A DNA stretch of 64,000 nucleotides from Myxococcales bacterium (GTDB taxonomy: Bacteria; Myxococcota; Myxococcia; Myxococcales; Myxococcaceae): assembly GCA_020846875.1 (NCBI GenBank), contig JADLDB010000087.1:1-64000 (forward strand), given 5' to 3'. The notes beneath the pieces were generated by a model. It was given only the letters and a program-made list of their open reading frames with translations. It did not search any database and was not told where the DNA came from. Positions 16,237-24,124 of the stretch are shown in pieces. Both the position numbers and the translations under genes were made by a program. Position 1 is the stretch's first letter, and each line of letters starts with the position of its first letter.

Positions 16237-17365
16237 TGAGCTGCTGAATCTGCGAGGTGCCCTCGTAGAGGCGCAGCAGGCGCACGTCCCGGTAGAGGCG
16301 CTCCACCTTCGTCTCGCGCACGTAGCCCGCGCCGCCGTGCACCTGCACGCCGCGGTCCGCCACCCGGCCCACCATCTCGGTGCAGAACAGCTTGCAGCAG
16401 GACGCGCGCATCGAGACGTCGGGGTCGCTGGCGCCGGGCGGCTTCGCGTCGTAGCGGCGCGCGCAGTCCTGCACCATCGACCAGCCCGCGTAGAGCTCCG
16501 CCTGGCTGTCCGCCAGCATCGCCTGGACGAGCTGGAAGTCGCCGATGCGCTGGCCGAACTGCTTGCGGGAGCGCGCGTACGCCACCGCCTCGTTCACCAC
16601 CCGCTGCGCCACCCCGCACGAGAGTGCGGACAGGTGCAGCCGCCCGCGGTCCAGCACCTTCATCGCCGTCTTGAAGCCCTGGCCCTCCACGCCGCCGATG
16701 AGGTTTCTCGCCGGCACCCGCACGTCCTCCAGCAGCACGTCGCACGTCTTGGTGCCGCGCTGGCCCATCTTGTGGTCCGGCTTGCCCAGCGACACGCCGG
16801 CGAGCTTCGACGGCACGATGAAGGCCGAGATGCCGGAAGGCCCCGGCCCGCCGGTGCGCGCCATCAGGGTGAAGGCCCCCGCGCGCGAGGCGTTGGTGAT
16901 GAAGCGCTTGGCGCCGGTGAGGACGTAGTCGTCCCCGTCCCGCACCGCCTTCGTCGTCAGCGCCGCCGCGTCGCTGCCCGCGTCCGGCTCGGTGAGGGCG
17001 AAGGACATCACCAGCTCGCCGGTGGCCACCTTCGGCAGGAACTCCCGCTTCTGCGCCTCCGTCCCGTCCATCAGCACGCCCTGCGAGCCGATGCCCACGT
17101 TGGTGCCGAAGACGCTGCGGAAGGCCAGCGCGGTGTGGCCGAACTCCCAGGCCACCTGCGCCTCTTGCGCCATGGTGAGGCCGATGCCGCCGTAGTCCTG
17201 GGGGATGGACAGGCCGAAGAGGCCTAAGCCCTTCATCTCCTCCACCAGCGCCACGGGCACCTCGTCCGTCTCCTCCACCACGTCCTCGGCGGGGACGAGC
17301 CGCTCCCGGATGAAGCGGCGCAGGGTGCTTTGGAGCAGCTCGAAGGACTCGGCGTCGAGGGCCAT
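16199..17365 (-). CDS. acyl-CoA dehydrogenase, probably acting on an alicyclic acyl-CoA
   Basis: A 388-residue FAD enzyme of the acyl-CoA dehydrogenase family, cytoplasmic, passing electrons to ETF. ALTEPDAGSDAA and FITNAS lie in the middle FAD-binding domain, KMGQRGTKTCDV follows, and the closing RLYEGTSQIQQ carries the catalytic Glu. The gene starts 3 bases after badI, third in the badH-badI-acd order. In Rhodopseudomonas palustris, AliB oxidises cyclohexanecarboxyl-CoA to cyclohex-1-ene-carboxyl-CoA before the BadK/BadH/BadI steps, so AliB or a similar ring dehydrogenase is the most likely role. Another acyl-CoA substrate, such as a pimeloyl-CoA product, cannot be excluded from sequence. 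Confidence 0.85.
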   Translation of the reverse strand: MALDAESFELLQSTLRRFIRERLVPAEDVVEETDEVPVALVEEMKGLGLFGLSIPQDYGGIGLTMAQEAQVAWEFGHTALAFRSVFGTNVGIGSQGVLMDGTEAQKREFLPKVATGELVMSFALTEPDAGSDAAALTTKAVRDGDDYVLTGAKRFITNASRAGAFTLMARTGGPGPSGISAFIVPSKLAGVSLGKPDHKMGQRGTKTCDVLLEDVRVPARNLIGGVEGQGFKTAMKVLDRGRLHLSALSCGVAQRVVNEAVAYARSRKQFGQRIGDFQLVQAMLADSQAELYAGWSMVQDCARRYDAKPPGASDPDVSMRASCCKLFCTEMVGRVADRGVQVHGGAGYVRETKVERLYRDVRLLRLYEGTSQIQQLIIGRALVGRDAG

Positions 17366-17368
17366 GCG

Positions 17369-18151
17369 TCACCGCTTCTGCTTGCGGAAGTCCGGCTTGC
17401 GCTTCTCCTGGAAGGCCTTGACGCCTTCCTTCGACTCTTCCGTCTCGTAGAAGAGCTTGAGCGCGTACATGCCCATGCCGGCGATGCCGTTCTGGTGCGC
17501 CGTGTCCATGTTGAAGCTGCGCTTGGCGATGGCCAGCGCGGTGGGGCTGCGCTCGGCGATTTCCTCGCACCACTTCTGCACCTCGGCGTCGAGCTGCTCG
17601 TGCGGGAAGACGGCGTTGACCAGCCCCATCGCCAGCGCCTCGGCGGCGGTGTAGCGACGGCACAGGTACCAGATTTCCCGCGCCTTCTTCTCGCCCACCA
17701 CCCGCGCCAGGAAGGCGGTGCCGTAGCCGGGGTCCACGCTGCCCACCTTCGGGCCCGCCTGGCCGAACTGCGCCTTCTCGGACGCCAGGGTGAAGTCGCA
17801 GATGGTGCACAGCACGTTGCCGCCGCCAATCGCGTAGCCCTGCACCCGCGCGATGACCGGCTTGGGCACGTCACGAATGGCGTTGTGCAGCTCCTCCATC
17901 GGCAGGCCGATGGTGCCGCGCCCGTCGTACTGCCCCGCGTGGGCCGACTGGTCTCCCCCGGTGCAGAAGGCCTTCTCGCCCGCGCCCGCCAGCACGATGA
18001 CGGCGATGGACGCGTCGTAGCCGGCCTTGTTGATGGCGTGGATCAGCTCGTCGCAGGTGCGGCCGCGGAACGCGTTCATCTTGTCCGGGCGGTTGATGGT
18101 GATCCACGCCGCCGGCCCGCGCACTTCGTAGAGGATGTCTTCGTAGCCCAT
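17369..18151 (-). CDS. badI: 2-ketocyclohexanecarboxyl-CoA hydrolase (ring opening)
   Basis: A 260-residue crotonase-fold enzyme with very strong resemblance to R. palustris BadI, which hydrolytically opens the ring of 2-ketocyclohexanecarboxyl-CoA to pimeloyl-CoA. Diagnostic stretches are INRPDKMNAFRG, FCTGGDQSAHAG, YDGRGTIGLPMEELH, VQGYAIGGGNVL and SVDPGYGTAFLARVVGEKK, together with the ending KRKPDFRK. These follow BadI more closely than its relative MenB. The length also equals that of BadI. ATG follows AAGGAGCG. It sits between badH (28-base gap) and the dehydrogenase (3-base gap). I infer the function from this recognisable family match and the adjacent badH. Confidence 0.9.
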   Translation of the reverse strand: MGYEDILYEVRGPAAWITINRPDKMNAFRGRTCDELIHAINKAGYDASIAVIVLAGAGEKAFCTGGDQSAHAGQYDGRGTIGLPMEELHNAIRDVPKPVIARVQGYAIGGGNVLCTICDFTLASEKAQFGQAGPKVGSVDPGYGTAFLARVVGEKKAREIWYLCRRYTAAEALAMGLVNAVFPHEQLDAEVQKWCEEIAERSPTALAIAKRSFNMDTAHQNGIAGMGMYALKLFYETEESKEGVKAFQEKRKPDFRKQKR

Positions 18152-18179
18152 GGCAGTCGCTCCTTCGTGAGGGTTTGGC

Positions 18180-18947
18180 TCAGCCGTTCATGGTGAGGCC
18201 GCCGGACACGCTCAGCACCTGGCCGGTGATGAAGGCCGCGTCGTCGGAGGCGAAGAAGAGGATGGCGCCGGGCAGGTCGTCCGGCTTCCCGATGCGGCCC
18301 AGGGGGATGGACCGGGTGAAGGCCTCCACCAGCTTCTCCGGGTTGCCCGCGCCCTGCTTGTAGTCCTCGAAGAGCGCGGTGTCGGTGGGGCCGGGGCACA
18401 CCACGTTGCAGGTGACGCCGTGGCGGGCGTGCTCGCGCGCGATGGTCTTCGAGAAGGCCACCAGCCCGCCCTTGCACGCCGCGTAGACCGCCTCGCCCGA
18501 GCTGCCCACCCGCGCCGCGTCGGAAGCGATGTTGACGATGCGCCCCGTCTTGCGCTCCGCCATCGACGGCAGCACCGCGTGGTGCAGGTGCAGCGCGCCC
18601 ACCAGGTTGATGGCGATGAGCTTCTCCCACTGCGCGGGCTCCGTCTTCGTGAAGGGCTTGAAGACGTCCCAGCCGGCGTTGTTCACCAGCACGTCCACCG
18701 GGCCCAGCTTCTCCACCGTGGCCGACACGGCCGCGTCCACGGACTTGCGGTCGGTGATGTCGCAGCGGAAGGCCTCGGCCTTGCCGCCCCCGTCGCGGAT
18801 GTCCGCGGCCACCTTCTGCGCGGCCTCCAGGTTCAGGTCCAGCACCGCCACGCGCGCGCCTTCCTTCGCGAAGCGCCGGCAGGTCGCCCCGCCGATGCCG
18901 CCGCCGCCGCCCGTCACCACCACCGTCCTGCCGTCGAAGCGTCCCAT
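18180..18947 (-). CDS. badH: 2-hydroxycyclohexanecarboxyl-CoA dehydrogenase
   Basis: A 255-residue short-chain dehydrogenase that oxidises 2-hydroxycyclohexanecarboxyl-CoA with NAD+, the step before BadI. The cofactor loop is VTGGGGGIGGATCRR and the catalytic residues are Ser in NIASDAARVG and Tyr/Lys in EAVYAACKGG. The stretches NNAGWDVFKPFTKTEP, CPGPTDTALFEDY and the C-terminal SGGLTMNG match R. palustris BadH. A perfect AGGAGG lies 4 bases before the ATG. It is the first gene of the badH-badI-acd unit, and its promoter region holds a palindrome shared with the divergent MarR gene. Confidence 0.9.
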   Translation of the reverse strand: MGRFDGRTVVVTGGGGGIGGATCRRFAKEGARVAVLDLNLEAAQKVAADIRDGGGKAEAFRCDITDRKSVDAAVSATVEKLGPVDVLVNNAGWDVFKPFTKTEPAQWEKLIAINLVGALHLHHAVLPSMAERKTGRIVNIASDAARVGSSGEAVYAACKGGLVAFSKTIAREHARHGVTCNVVCPGPTDTALFEDYKQGAGNPEKLVEAFTRSIPLGRIGKPDDLPGAILFFASDDAAFITGQVLSVSGGLTMNG

Positions 18948-18963
18948 GGGTCCTCCTGGTTGA

Positions 18964-18977
18964 GTCAATATGTTGAC
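18964..18977. promoter_or_regulatory. 14-base palindrome between badH and the MarR gene
   Basis: GTCAATATGTTGAC pairs on itself except for one central position pair. It lies 17 bases upstream of the badH start and 20 bases upstream of the MarR start, where the MarR-family repressor could block transcription of the catabolic genes and of itself. A dimeric MarR operator is inferred; the local AT-rich core contrasts with the GC-rich surroundings. Confidence 0.5.
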
Positions 18978-18996
18978 GTGAAATAGGCCGAGGGCC

Positions 18997-19521
18997 ATGC
19001 GAGCGCAAGCCCCTCCTGCTAGAAGCGGGGGCGTGGGCGCGAGAGTGACTCTGGACGCGGCGCAGCAGGAGCTGGCCAACCGGCTGTTCTTCAGGCTCTA
19101 CCAATGCGCCAACATGTTGCACAAAACCGGCACCCGCGCGGTCGAGGCCGAGGGGCTCACCACCCAGCAGTGGGCGGTGCTGGGCGCCCTGTCCCGGCCG
19201 CAGGTGGAGCGGGGCATGAGCGTGGGCGAGCTGGCCGAGTACCTGCTGGTCAGCCGGCAGAACCTGTCGGGGCTGCTCTCGCGCATGGAGCGCGACGGGC
19301 ACGTGAAGAGCGCGCCGGACGGGGAAGACCGCCGAAGCCGCCTGGTGACGATGACCGCGTCGGGGCGCCGGCTGTGGAAGGGCCGCGCGCTGCCGAAGAT
19401 CCACACGTATTACTCCCGGGCGCTGGACGGCTTCTCGGACGCCGACGTGACGCACGCGCTGCACTACCTGCTCAAGTTGCTGGACAACATGAAGCGGCTG
19501 GACGGCGGCGACGTCGAGTAG
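18997..19521 (+). CDS. badR: MarR-family regulator, BadR-like
   Basis: A protein of up to 174 residues of the MarR family. The early block ANRLFFRLYQCANMLHKTGT and GLTTQQWAVLGAL are the dimerisation helices. SVGELAEYLLVSRQNLSGLLSRMERDGHV is the winged helix-turn-helix, followed by a wing (DGEDRRSRLVTMT). R. palustris BadR, which controls badHI and ali genes, has the same arrangement, and this gene is divergent from badH. It is therefore a likely local repressor that senses a ring-CoA intermediate; this is inference. The ATG used gives a Pro-rich N-terminus; in-frame GTGs at 19033 and 19045 are good alternatives. Confidence 0.82.
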   Translation: MRAQAPPARSGGVGARVTLDAAQQELANRLFFRLYQCANMLHKTGTRAVEAEGLTTQQWAVLGALSRPQVERGMSVGELAEYLLVSRQNLSGLLSRMERDGHVKSAPDGEDRRSRLVTMTASGRRLWKGRALPKIHTYYSRALDGFSDADVTHALHYLLKLLDNMKRLDGGDVE

Positions 19522-19555
19522 CCTCTGGCGCTCGACCTCGAGCCGGGAGCCGGGC

Positions 19556-19936
19556 ATGACGACGTGGCGCGCGTGGGTGAAGTGGAACCGCAGCATGGAG
19601 CAGACGCTCATCGACGGGCACCACCAGGCCGCCGGTGAGACGACCATCGCCGAGGCCCGCAAGCACGCCAGCAGGACCGGCGCCCCCGGCATCCTCCTCG
19701 TCGACCAACTGGCCGACCACGACATGCTGGGCCGCGTGTGGGTGCTCTCGGGCGAGGAGCTGCACCGGCACTTCGGCTCCAAGACGCCCACCCGCAAGGC
19801 CATCGAGGCCGACCACGACGCCTTCGTCGAGCGCCTCGAGGAAGGCCAGGCCGTGGCCATCACCGCCTTCCTCCGCGGGCAGGCCATGGCGGTGCTCTTC
19901 GCCGGGAAGCCCGAGCGGCCGCGCGCGAAGAGGTGA
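19556..19936 (+). CDS. small hypothetical cytoplasmic protein
   Basis: A 126-residue protein without signal or membrane segment. It starts with a Trp-rich stretch (MTTWRAWVKWNRS) and later has ILLVDQLADHDMLGRVWVLSGEEL and a helical acidic/charged second half ending in basic residues. No family is recognised. It lies 34 bases after the MarR gene on the same strand, so the two may be co-transcribed; that would put it under the same control, but no functional link is visible. Confidence 0.6.
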   Translation: MTTWRAWVKWNRSMEQTLIDGHHQAAGETTIAEARKHASRTGAPGILLVDQLADHDMLGRVWVLSGEELHRHFGSKTPTRKAIEADHDAFVERLEEGQAVAITAFLRGQAMAVLFAGKPERPRAKR

Positions 19937-19944
19937 GCCCCAGG

Positions 19945-20011
19945 GCGCGGTGGCAAACCCACCACGCGAGGGCTGGCAAACCCGCCATGTGAGCGGTGGC
20001 AAGCCCGCCAC
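19945..20011. repeat. three tandem GGTGGCAAACCCACC-like units in a 315-base gap
   Basis: Three copies of a short element, each with a GC-rich stem around a CAAA/CAAG loop (GGTGGCAAACCCACC, GGCTGGCAAACCCGCC and GGTGGCAAGCCCGCC), spaced about 23 bases apart. Each could fold into a small hairpin. The rest of the gap to 20251 shows no gene, only GC-rich sequence with a few imperfect inverted repeats (GAGGCGCCTTCTGATGAGGC). A terminator or REP-like element after the upstream gene is possible. Confidence 0.5.
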
Positions 20012-20251
20012 TGGCCGGCAGCGCTGGAAGGAGACGCAGGACGAGGCCGCGAGGAGCAGCACGACGAGGCGCCTTCTGATGAGGCGCGCCCGTAGCGGCG
20101 CAGGCCGCACCTCGCGCAATCGAGGAGGTGTCGAAACTCCAGAGGCGAAGGAAGGGTTTGGGTGCCGCCTGAGGACAGCGCTGCGCGAGTTCGTGCGCAG
20201 CGCGGCGGTGCGCGCCGCCCCGCGTCCGCGGCCTTGAGGGCGGCACGGCCG

Positions 20252-21580
20252 GTGAAGGCGCACCTGCGTCGCATGCTGACGCTTCTTGCGTGGATGACGC
20301 TGGCCGCGGCGCCGGAGGTGGTGGTGGGCCCGCTGGCGGGCCAGCCCGAGGCGCTGGATTGGAACCAGCCGGTGTGGTGCGTGCGTCTGTCGCCGACGAA
20401 GGTGGTGCCCTCGGGCGAGTTCCGCGTGCAGTGCGACGTGAAGACGAAGCGCTGCCTCGCCGCCCCGCGCTCCGTGCTGGTGGAGGGGGTGGCCGGGCCC
20501 GAGCCGCTGGCCCGCGTGCGCGGCGACTGCTGGGAGCCCTACGCGGGAGACGAGGGCGGCCGGCTGCTGGAGCGCGCGAAGACGGAAGGGTGGCCCTTCG
20601 TGGAGGCGGTGGCCGAGGCACCGCCCGGCTGGTTCCGCGATGAGCGCGGCCGGGTGATGCAGGTGAACTTCGACCTCGGCCGGCGGGTGTACTTCGGCGG
20701 CAGTTGGTCGCCCTTCTACCGGCCTGACGGCACCGGCTCCTTCGCCCGCGGGAAGCCGGAGCTGGGCGTGTCCATCACCTGGCAGGGCGACGAGGGCCGG
20801 CACCTCCACCGCCTCCACCTGGTGGAGGGCGCCGCGTGGCTGGGCAAGTCCGACGACCTGCGCTTCGAGCTGTCCAGCGCGCGCTACGACTTCAGCGTGC
20901 GCCGGGACAGGCCCCCGCTGTGGCTCACTACCTTCGTGGGCCGGCCGCGCCGCTTCGACCTGGACTTGAACGTCACCTGGGCCGCGGAGGTGGGCCGCTT
21001 CGAGTACCTGGGGAGCCGCGCCTTCCTCGGCATCGTCGAGGCCGACGTGGTGGTGGACCTCTGGCACTCGGCCGACCTCGACAGCTTCGTCCGCGTTCGC
21101 GCGGGGCCGGGCCTGGAGTCCGACCTCACGGCGAAGGCGGTGTACTTCCGCCCGGCGGTGGCGGTGGAGCTGGAACTGACGCTGGACCGCGACGGCTTTC
21201 ATCACCTCACCGCCTCGGCGCTGGGCGAGAAGCTCTTCTGGGAGCCCGCGGTGGCCGGGCGCCCGGTGTCCCCGCAGCGGCTCAAGCTGAAGGCCGGGTA
21301 CGAGGTCATCCTCCTCGCGCTCAACGACTACCCGCTGACGCTGGTGCTGGACGCGCGCGCCACCTGGCGTGACGACGTGCCCGGCCTCGACTTCTGGGAG
21401 TTCGCGGGCAACGCCGGCCTGCGCTTCAGTTTGTGGGCGCCCGCGCGGTACGGCGCGGACCTGGTGCGCGTGCCGCCGCCGCACTGGCGCACGGCCCCAC
21501 CGCCCGCGAAGGACCCGGTGCTCAAGCCGTCGCCCGCGCCGCCGGCGGCCGACCCCGAGGGGGCGGAGGGAGAGAGGTGA
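20252..21580 (+). CDS. exported hypothetical protein, first of an overlapping pair
   Basis: About 442 residues. The GTG start gives a good signal peptide (VKAHLRRMLTLLAWMTLAAAP); an ATG seven codons later is the alternative. The mature part has an Ala/Val-rich domain with conserved-looking Trp residues, several long amphipathic strand-like segments (VYFGGSWSPFYRPDG, VEADVVVDLWHS, AVYFRPAVAVELELTL), and a Pro-rich tail. The pattern suggests a periplasmic or outer-membrane beta-rich protein, but no family is recognised. The stop overlaps the GTG of the next gene (GTGA), so the two exported proteins probably function together. Confidence 0.7.
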   Translation: MKAHLRRMLTLLAWMTLAAAPEVVVGPLAGQPEALDWNQPVWCVRLSPTKVVPSGEFRVQCDVKTKRCLAAPRSVLVEGVAGPEPLARVRGDCWEPYAGDEGGRLLERAKTEGWPFVEAVAEAPPGWFRDERGRVMQVNFDLGRRVYFGGSWSPFYRPDGTGSFARGKPELGVSITWQGDEGRHLHRLHLVEGAAWLGKSDDLRFELSSARYDFSVRRDRPPLWLTTFVGRPRRFDLDLNVTWAAEVGRFEYLGSRAFLGIVEADVVVDLWHSADLDSFVRVRAGPGLESDLTAKAVYFRPAVAVELELTLDRDGFHHLTASALGEKLFWEPAVAGRPVSPQRLKLKAGYEVILLALNDYPLTLVLDARATWRDDVPGLDFWEFAGNAGLRFSLWAPARYGADLVRVPPPHWRTAPPPAKDPVLKPSPAPPAADPEGAEGER

Positions 21581-22528
21581 CGCTCCTGTGCGCCGCGCTG
21601 CTGTTGACGGCGGGCGCGGCGCGAGAGGACGACGGGTCCGAGCGCGAGGAGCGCCTGCGCCGCCTGGAGGACGCCGCGCGCGTGCTGAAGGACACCTTCC
21701 ACGCGCCGCGCGCCCCCTGCACCGGGTACGACGAGAACGAGCGGCCCTTCGCGGTGTGCTTCGACCCCTGGAAGGGCCTCGAGGTGGGCGGCGGGCCGGC
21801 GCTGGCCACCCAGGGCTTCACCGGCGCGCTGCTCGTCGATTGGCGCTTCCGGGGGGAGCGCGAGTCGCGCAGTAAAGAGGTCCACCTGGCTCACCCTTCA
21901 CCGCGTGGGCGCCGTCTCTCTGCGCGGCGTGGAGGGCCAGGTGGCCGCGCGCGCCACCCTGTGGAGCGGCTACTTCCGGCGGCACGTGCCGGAAGGCGTC
22001 CTCCTCGTCCCCACCACGCCGCTGCGGCGGCTGCCTTTCCCCCTCGACCTCGCGCTGGCCGCCGAGGTGCTGACGTGGGAGCGCCGCCTCGCGGAAGGCG
22101 ACGACTGGGCGCTGGAGCCGGCGCGCCTCGCCTTCCTCCTCGACCCGCTGCGCTCCGCTTCGAGCTGTTTCCACCTGGGCCTCGGCGCGCTGGCCGGCTA
22201 CCGGATGCGGGAGGCCTCGGGTGCGCTGGTCCACGACATCACCCCCCTCACCGCGCTGACGCTCTTCGCCGATGTGGAGAGCGAGGACGGCCTGTGGGTG
22301 CTGCGCGCGTCGGGCACCGCCGGGTGGACCTTCGGCCCCGGCGCGATGGGCGGCACCTTCCGGGCGCGGGGGGAGGTGGACGCGGCGCGCACCCTGGCCG
22401 CCCTCAACAATCAGCCGCTGTCCGTCTTCGTGCACGCGCGGGCCGCCTGGGCGGACGCGGGGGCGCGGGCCTCCTCCGAGGTGGTGGTGACGGCCGGCGT
22501 GCGCCTCACCCTCTTCTCGGCGCGCTGA
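21577..22528 (+). pseudogene. exported hypothetical protein broken by a frameshift at a run of six G
   Basis: A GTG overlapping the upstream stop opens a signal peptide (VTLLCAALLLTAGAA) and about 95 residues of sequence in one frame. At 21851-21856 lies a run of six G; removing one G joins that frame to the open frame that continues to 22528, giving ...VDWRFRG then SASRAVKR and WLTLHRVGAVSLRGVEG. Without that change, the first frame runs out into Arg-rich nonsense. The joined product (about 316 residues) has amphipathic strand patterns like its upstream neighbour. Either the gene is truly disabled, phase-variable, or the base run is a sequencing error; I cannot tell. Confidence 0.7.
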
Positions 22529-22531
22529 CGC

Positions 22532-24124
22532 TCACGGGTAGCTGCAGGCGGGAACCATGGCCTGGCTGCACTGCGTCGTGACGATGGCCTGGCCCGGGAG
22601 GCAGGCCGTCATCGACTGGACGAAGCAGAAGTCGCCGGAAGCTGTCCCCATGCAACTGGCCCCTGCCACGCAGGACATGCCATTCCCGCAGCGGCACACG
22701 CCCACGTTCCCGCACCGGTGGCAACTGCCGCCGCCGGTGCAGGCCAGCCCGCAGCCGCCGCAGTTCTGCGAGTCCGAGGTGATGTCCTTCTCATTGCCCC
22801 CGCAGCAGCGGTGCCTTCCGTCGCTGCCGGCGTCGGTCCCGTCGGGCCGCGCTACGCCAGCCCCGCCGTTGCAGTTGCCGTTGTCGAGGCAAGTGCTCAC
22901 CTCGCAGCTCGACAGGTCGCACGGACTGCCCAGGGGCGCGACCATGTCCACGCAGCCGCCCGTCGACGGCTGGCACCTGGCGACCCGGCAGGTGGCGGAG
23001 GTGGGTGGGCACGTCTTCGCAGTCCCGCTGCACGTGGCGTCGGCCTGGCAGGTGGCGCCCATCTGGCAGAGGCCCGCGTCGCAGGGAGCGCCGACGCTGA
23101 CGGCGGGCGTCGGCAGGCCGGTGCTCAGAGAGCACACCAGCCGCGTGCACTGGTCGGATCCCGCGCTCACCATGGGTGTGCCGGCGCAGCCCCCGTCGCT
23201 CTGGCACACGTCGTTCGCGGTGCAGGCGACGCCGTCGTCGCAGGCGCCGGTGCGCAGCGCGTAGCGGCACACCCCGCCGTCGAACTCGCAGGTGCCCAGG
23301 GCCGCGAAGCACGGGCCGGGCGGCGACACACAGGCGCCCGGATTGATGCTGCCCGCGCAGCCGGCGTCGGCCACGCACACGTCGGAGGACGTGCACTGGT
23401 TGCCGTCGTTGCACAGCCGCCCGTCGCAGTCCGGGTCGCCGCAGTCGGCGCCCTGGTTGCCGTCGTCGTCCACCCCGTTGGCGCAGTTCGTCTCGGTGGC
23501 GGAGGGCAGGACGCACGTGCCGCGCTCGCACACCCGTCCCGCGGGGCAGGTGAGGCCCGCGCAGGAGGTGTCCACGCACTGCGCGCCCTCGCACCAATAG
23601 CCAATGGGGCAACTGCCGCCGTCGAGGCACACCGTGGTGGAGCGGCACGCGCCGCGGACGCACAACTCCCCGGCGCCGCAGGTGACGAAGGCGCACTCGG
23701 GGTGCACGCACGCCCCCCGCGCGCACAGCGTGCCGCTTGCGCAGTCCGGGGTGCCGCAGGAGGCGGGGAAGCACTGGCCCTTCTCGCAGACGCCTCCGTC
23801 GCAGTCGACGCCGCTGCATGAGAGGTCGAAGCAGGCGCTGTTGACGCACACCTGCCACGGCGCGCACACCACGCTGCCGCAGGCGGTGGGCCCGGCGTCG
23901 AAGCTGCCCGCGTCCGCCCCGCCGCCGTCCACCCCGGCGTCGCTGCCGGCGTCCTCACCGCCGCCCGCGTCGGCGCGGCACGTGAAGGTGCCCGCGGGGC
24001 TCTCCACGCACCCCAGGCCCGGCCCGCAGGCCTTGTCCAGGGGGCAGGGGCGGTTCTCGAGTGAGAAGTCGAAGGTGCAGCCGCCCACCGCCACGAGGAG
24101 CACCAGGCACACGCGGCGCTTCAA
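22532..24124 (-). CDS. Cys-rich exported lipoprotein
   Basis: A 530-residue lipoprotein. The TTG start was chosen because it follows GGGAGGAGCC, overlaps the upstream gene's stop (TTGA), and opens LKRRVCLVLLVAVGGC, a clean signal with lipobox (VGGC). After an Asp/Gly/Ala-rich linker come many short Cys modules of the form C-x3-x-C-x2-G-x-C-x-x-G-x-C, then an NCANGVDDDGNQGADCGDPDC calcium-type motif of the MopE/thrombospondin-like kind and longer modules to the C-terminus. Function unknown; a surface protein is likely. Its coupling to a CsgG-like gene is a clue to shared envelope assembly. Confidence 0.8.
   Translation of the reverse strand: MKRRVCLVLLVAVGGCTFDFSLENRPCPLDKACGPGLGCVESPAGTFTCRADAGGGEDAGSDAGVDGGGADAGSFDAGPTACGSVVCAPWQVCVNSACFDLSCSGVDCDGGVCEKGQCFPASCGTPDCASGTLCARGACVHPECAFVTCGAGELCVRGACRSTTVCLDGGSCPIGYWCEGAQCVDTSCAGLTCPAGRVCERGTCVLPSATETNCANGVDDDGNQGADCGDPDCDGRLCNDGNQCTSSDVCVADAGCAGSINPGACVSPPGPCFAALGTCEFDGGVCRYALRTGACDDGVACTANDVCQSDGGCAGTPMVSAGSDQCTRLVCSLSTGLPTPAVSVGAPCDAGLCQMGATCQADATCSGTAKTCPPTSATCRVARCQPSTGGCVDMVAPLGSPCDLSSCEVSTCLDNGNCNGGAGVARPDGTDAGSDGRHRCCGGNEKDITSDSQNCGGCGLACTGGGSCHRCGNVGVCRCGNGMSCVAGASCMGTASGDFCFVQSMTACLPGQAIVTTQCSQAMVPACSYP

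Noticed and set aside
17369-18151. MenB (dihydroxynaphthoyl-CoA synthase) as identity
   Set aside because: The DQSAHAG, YDGRGTIGLPMEELH and C-terminal blocks match BadI, and badH is adjacent; no men genes are near.
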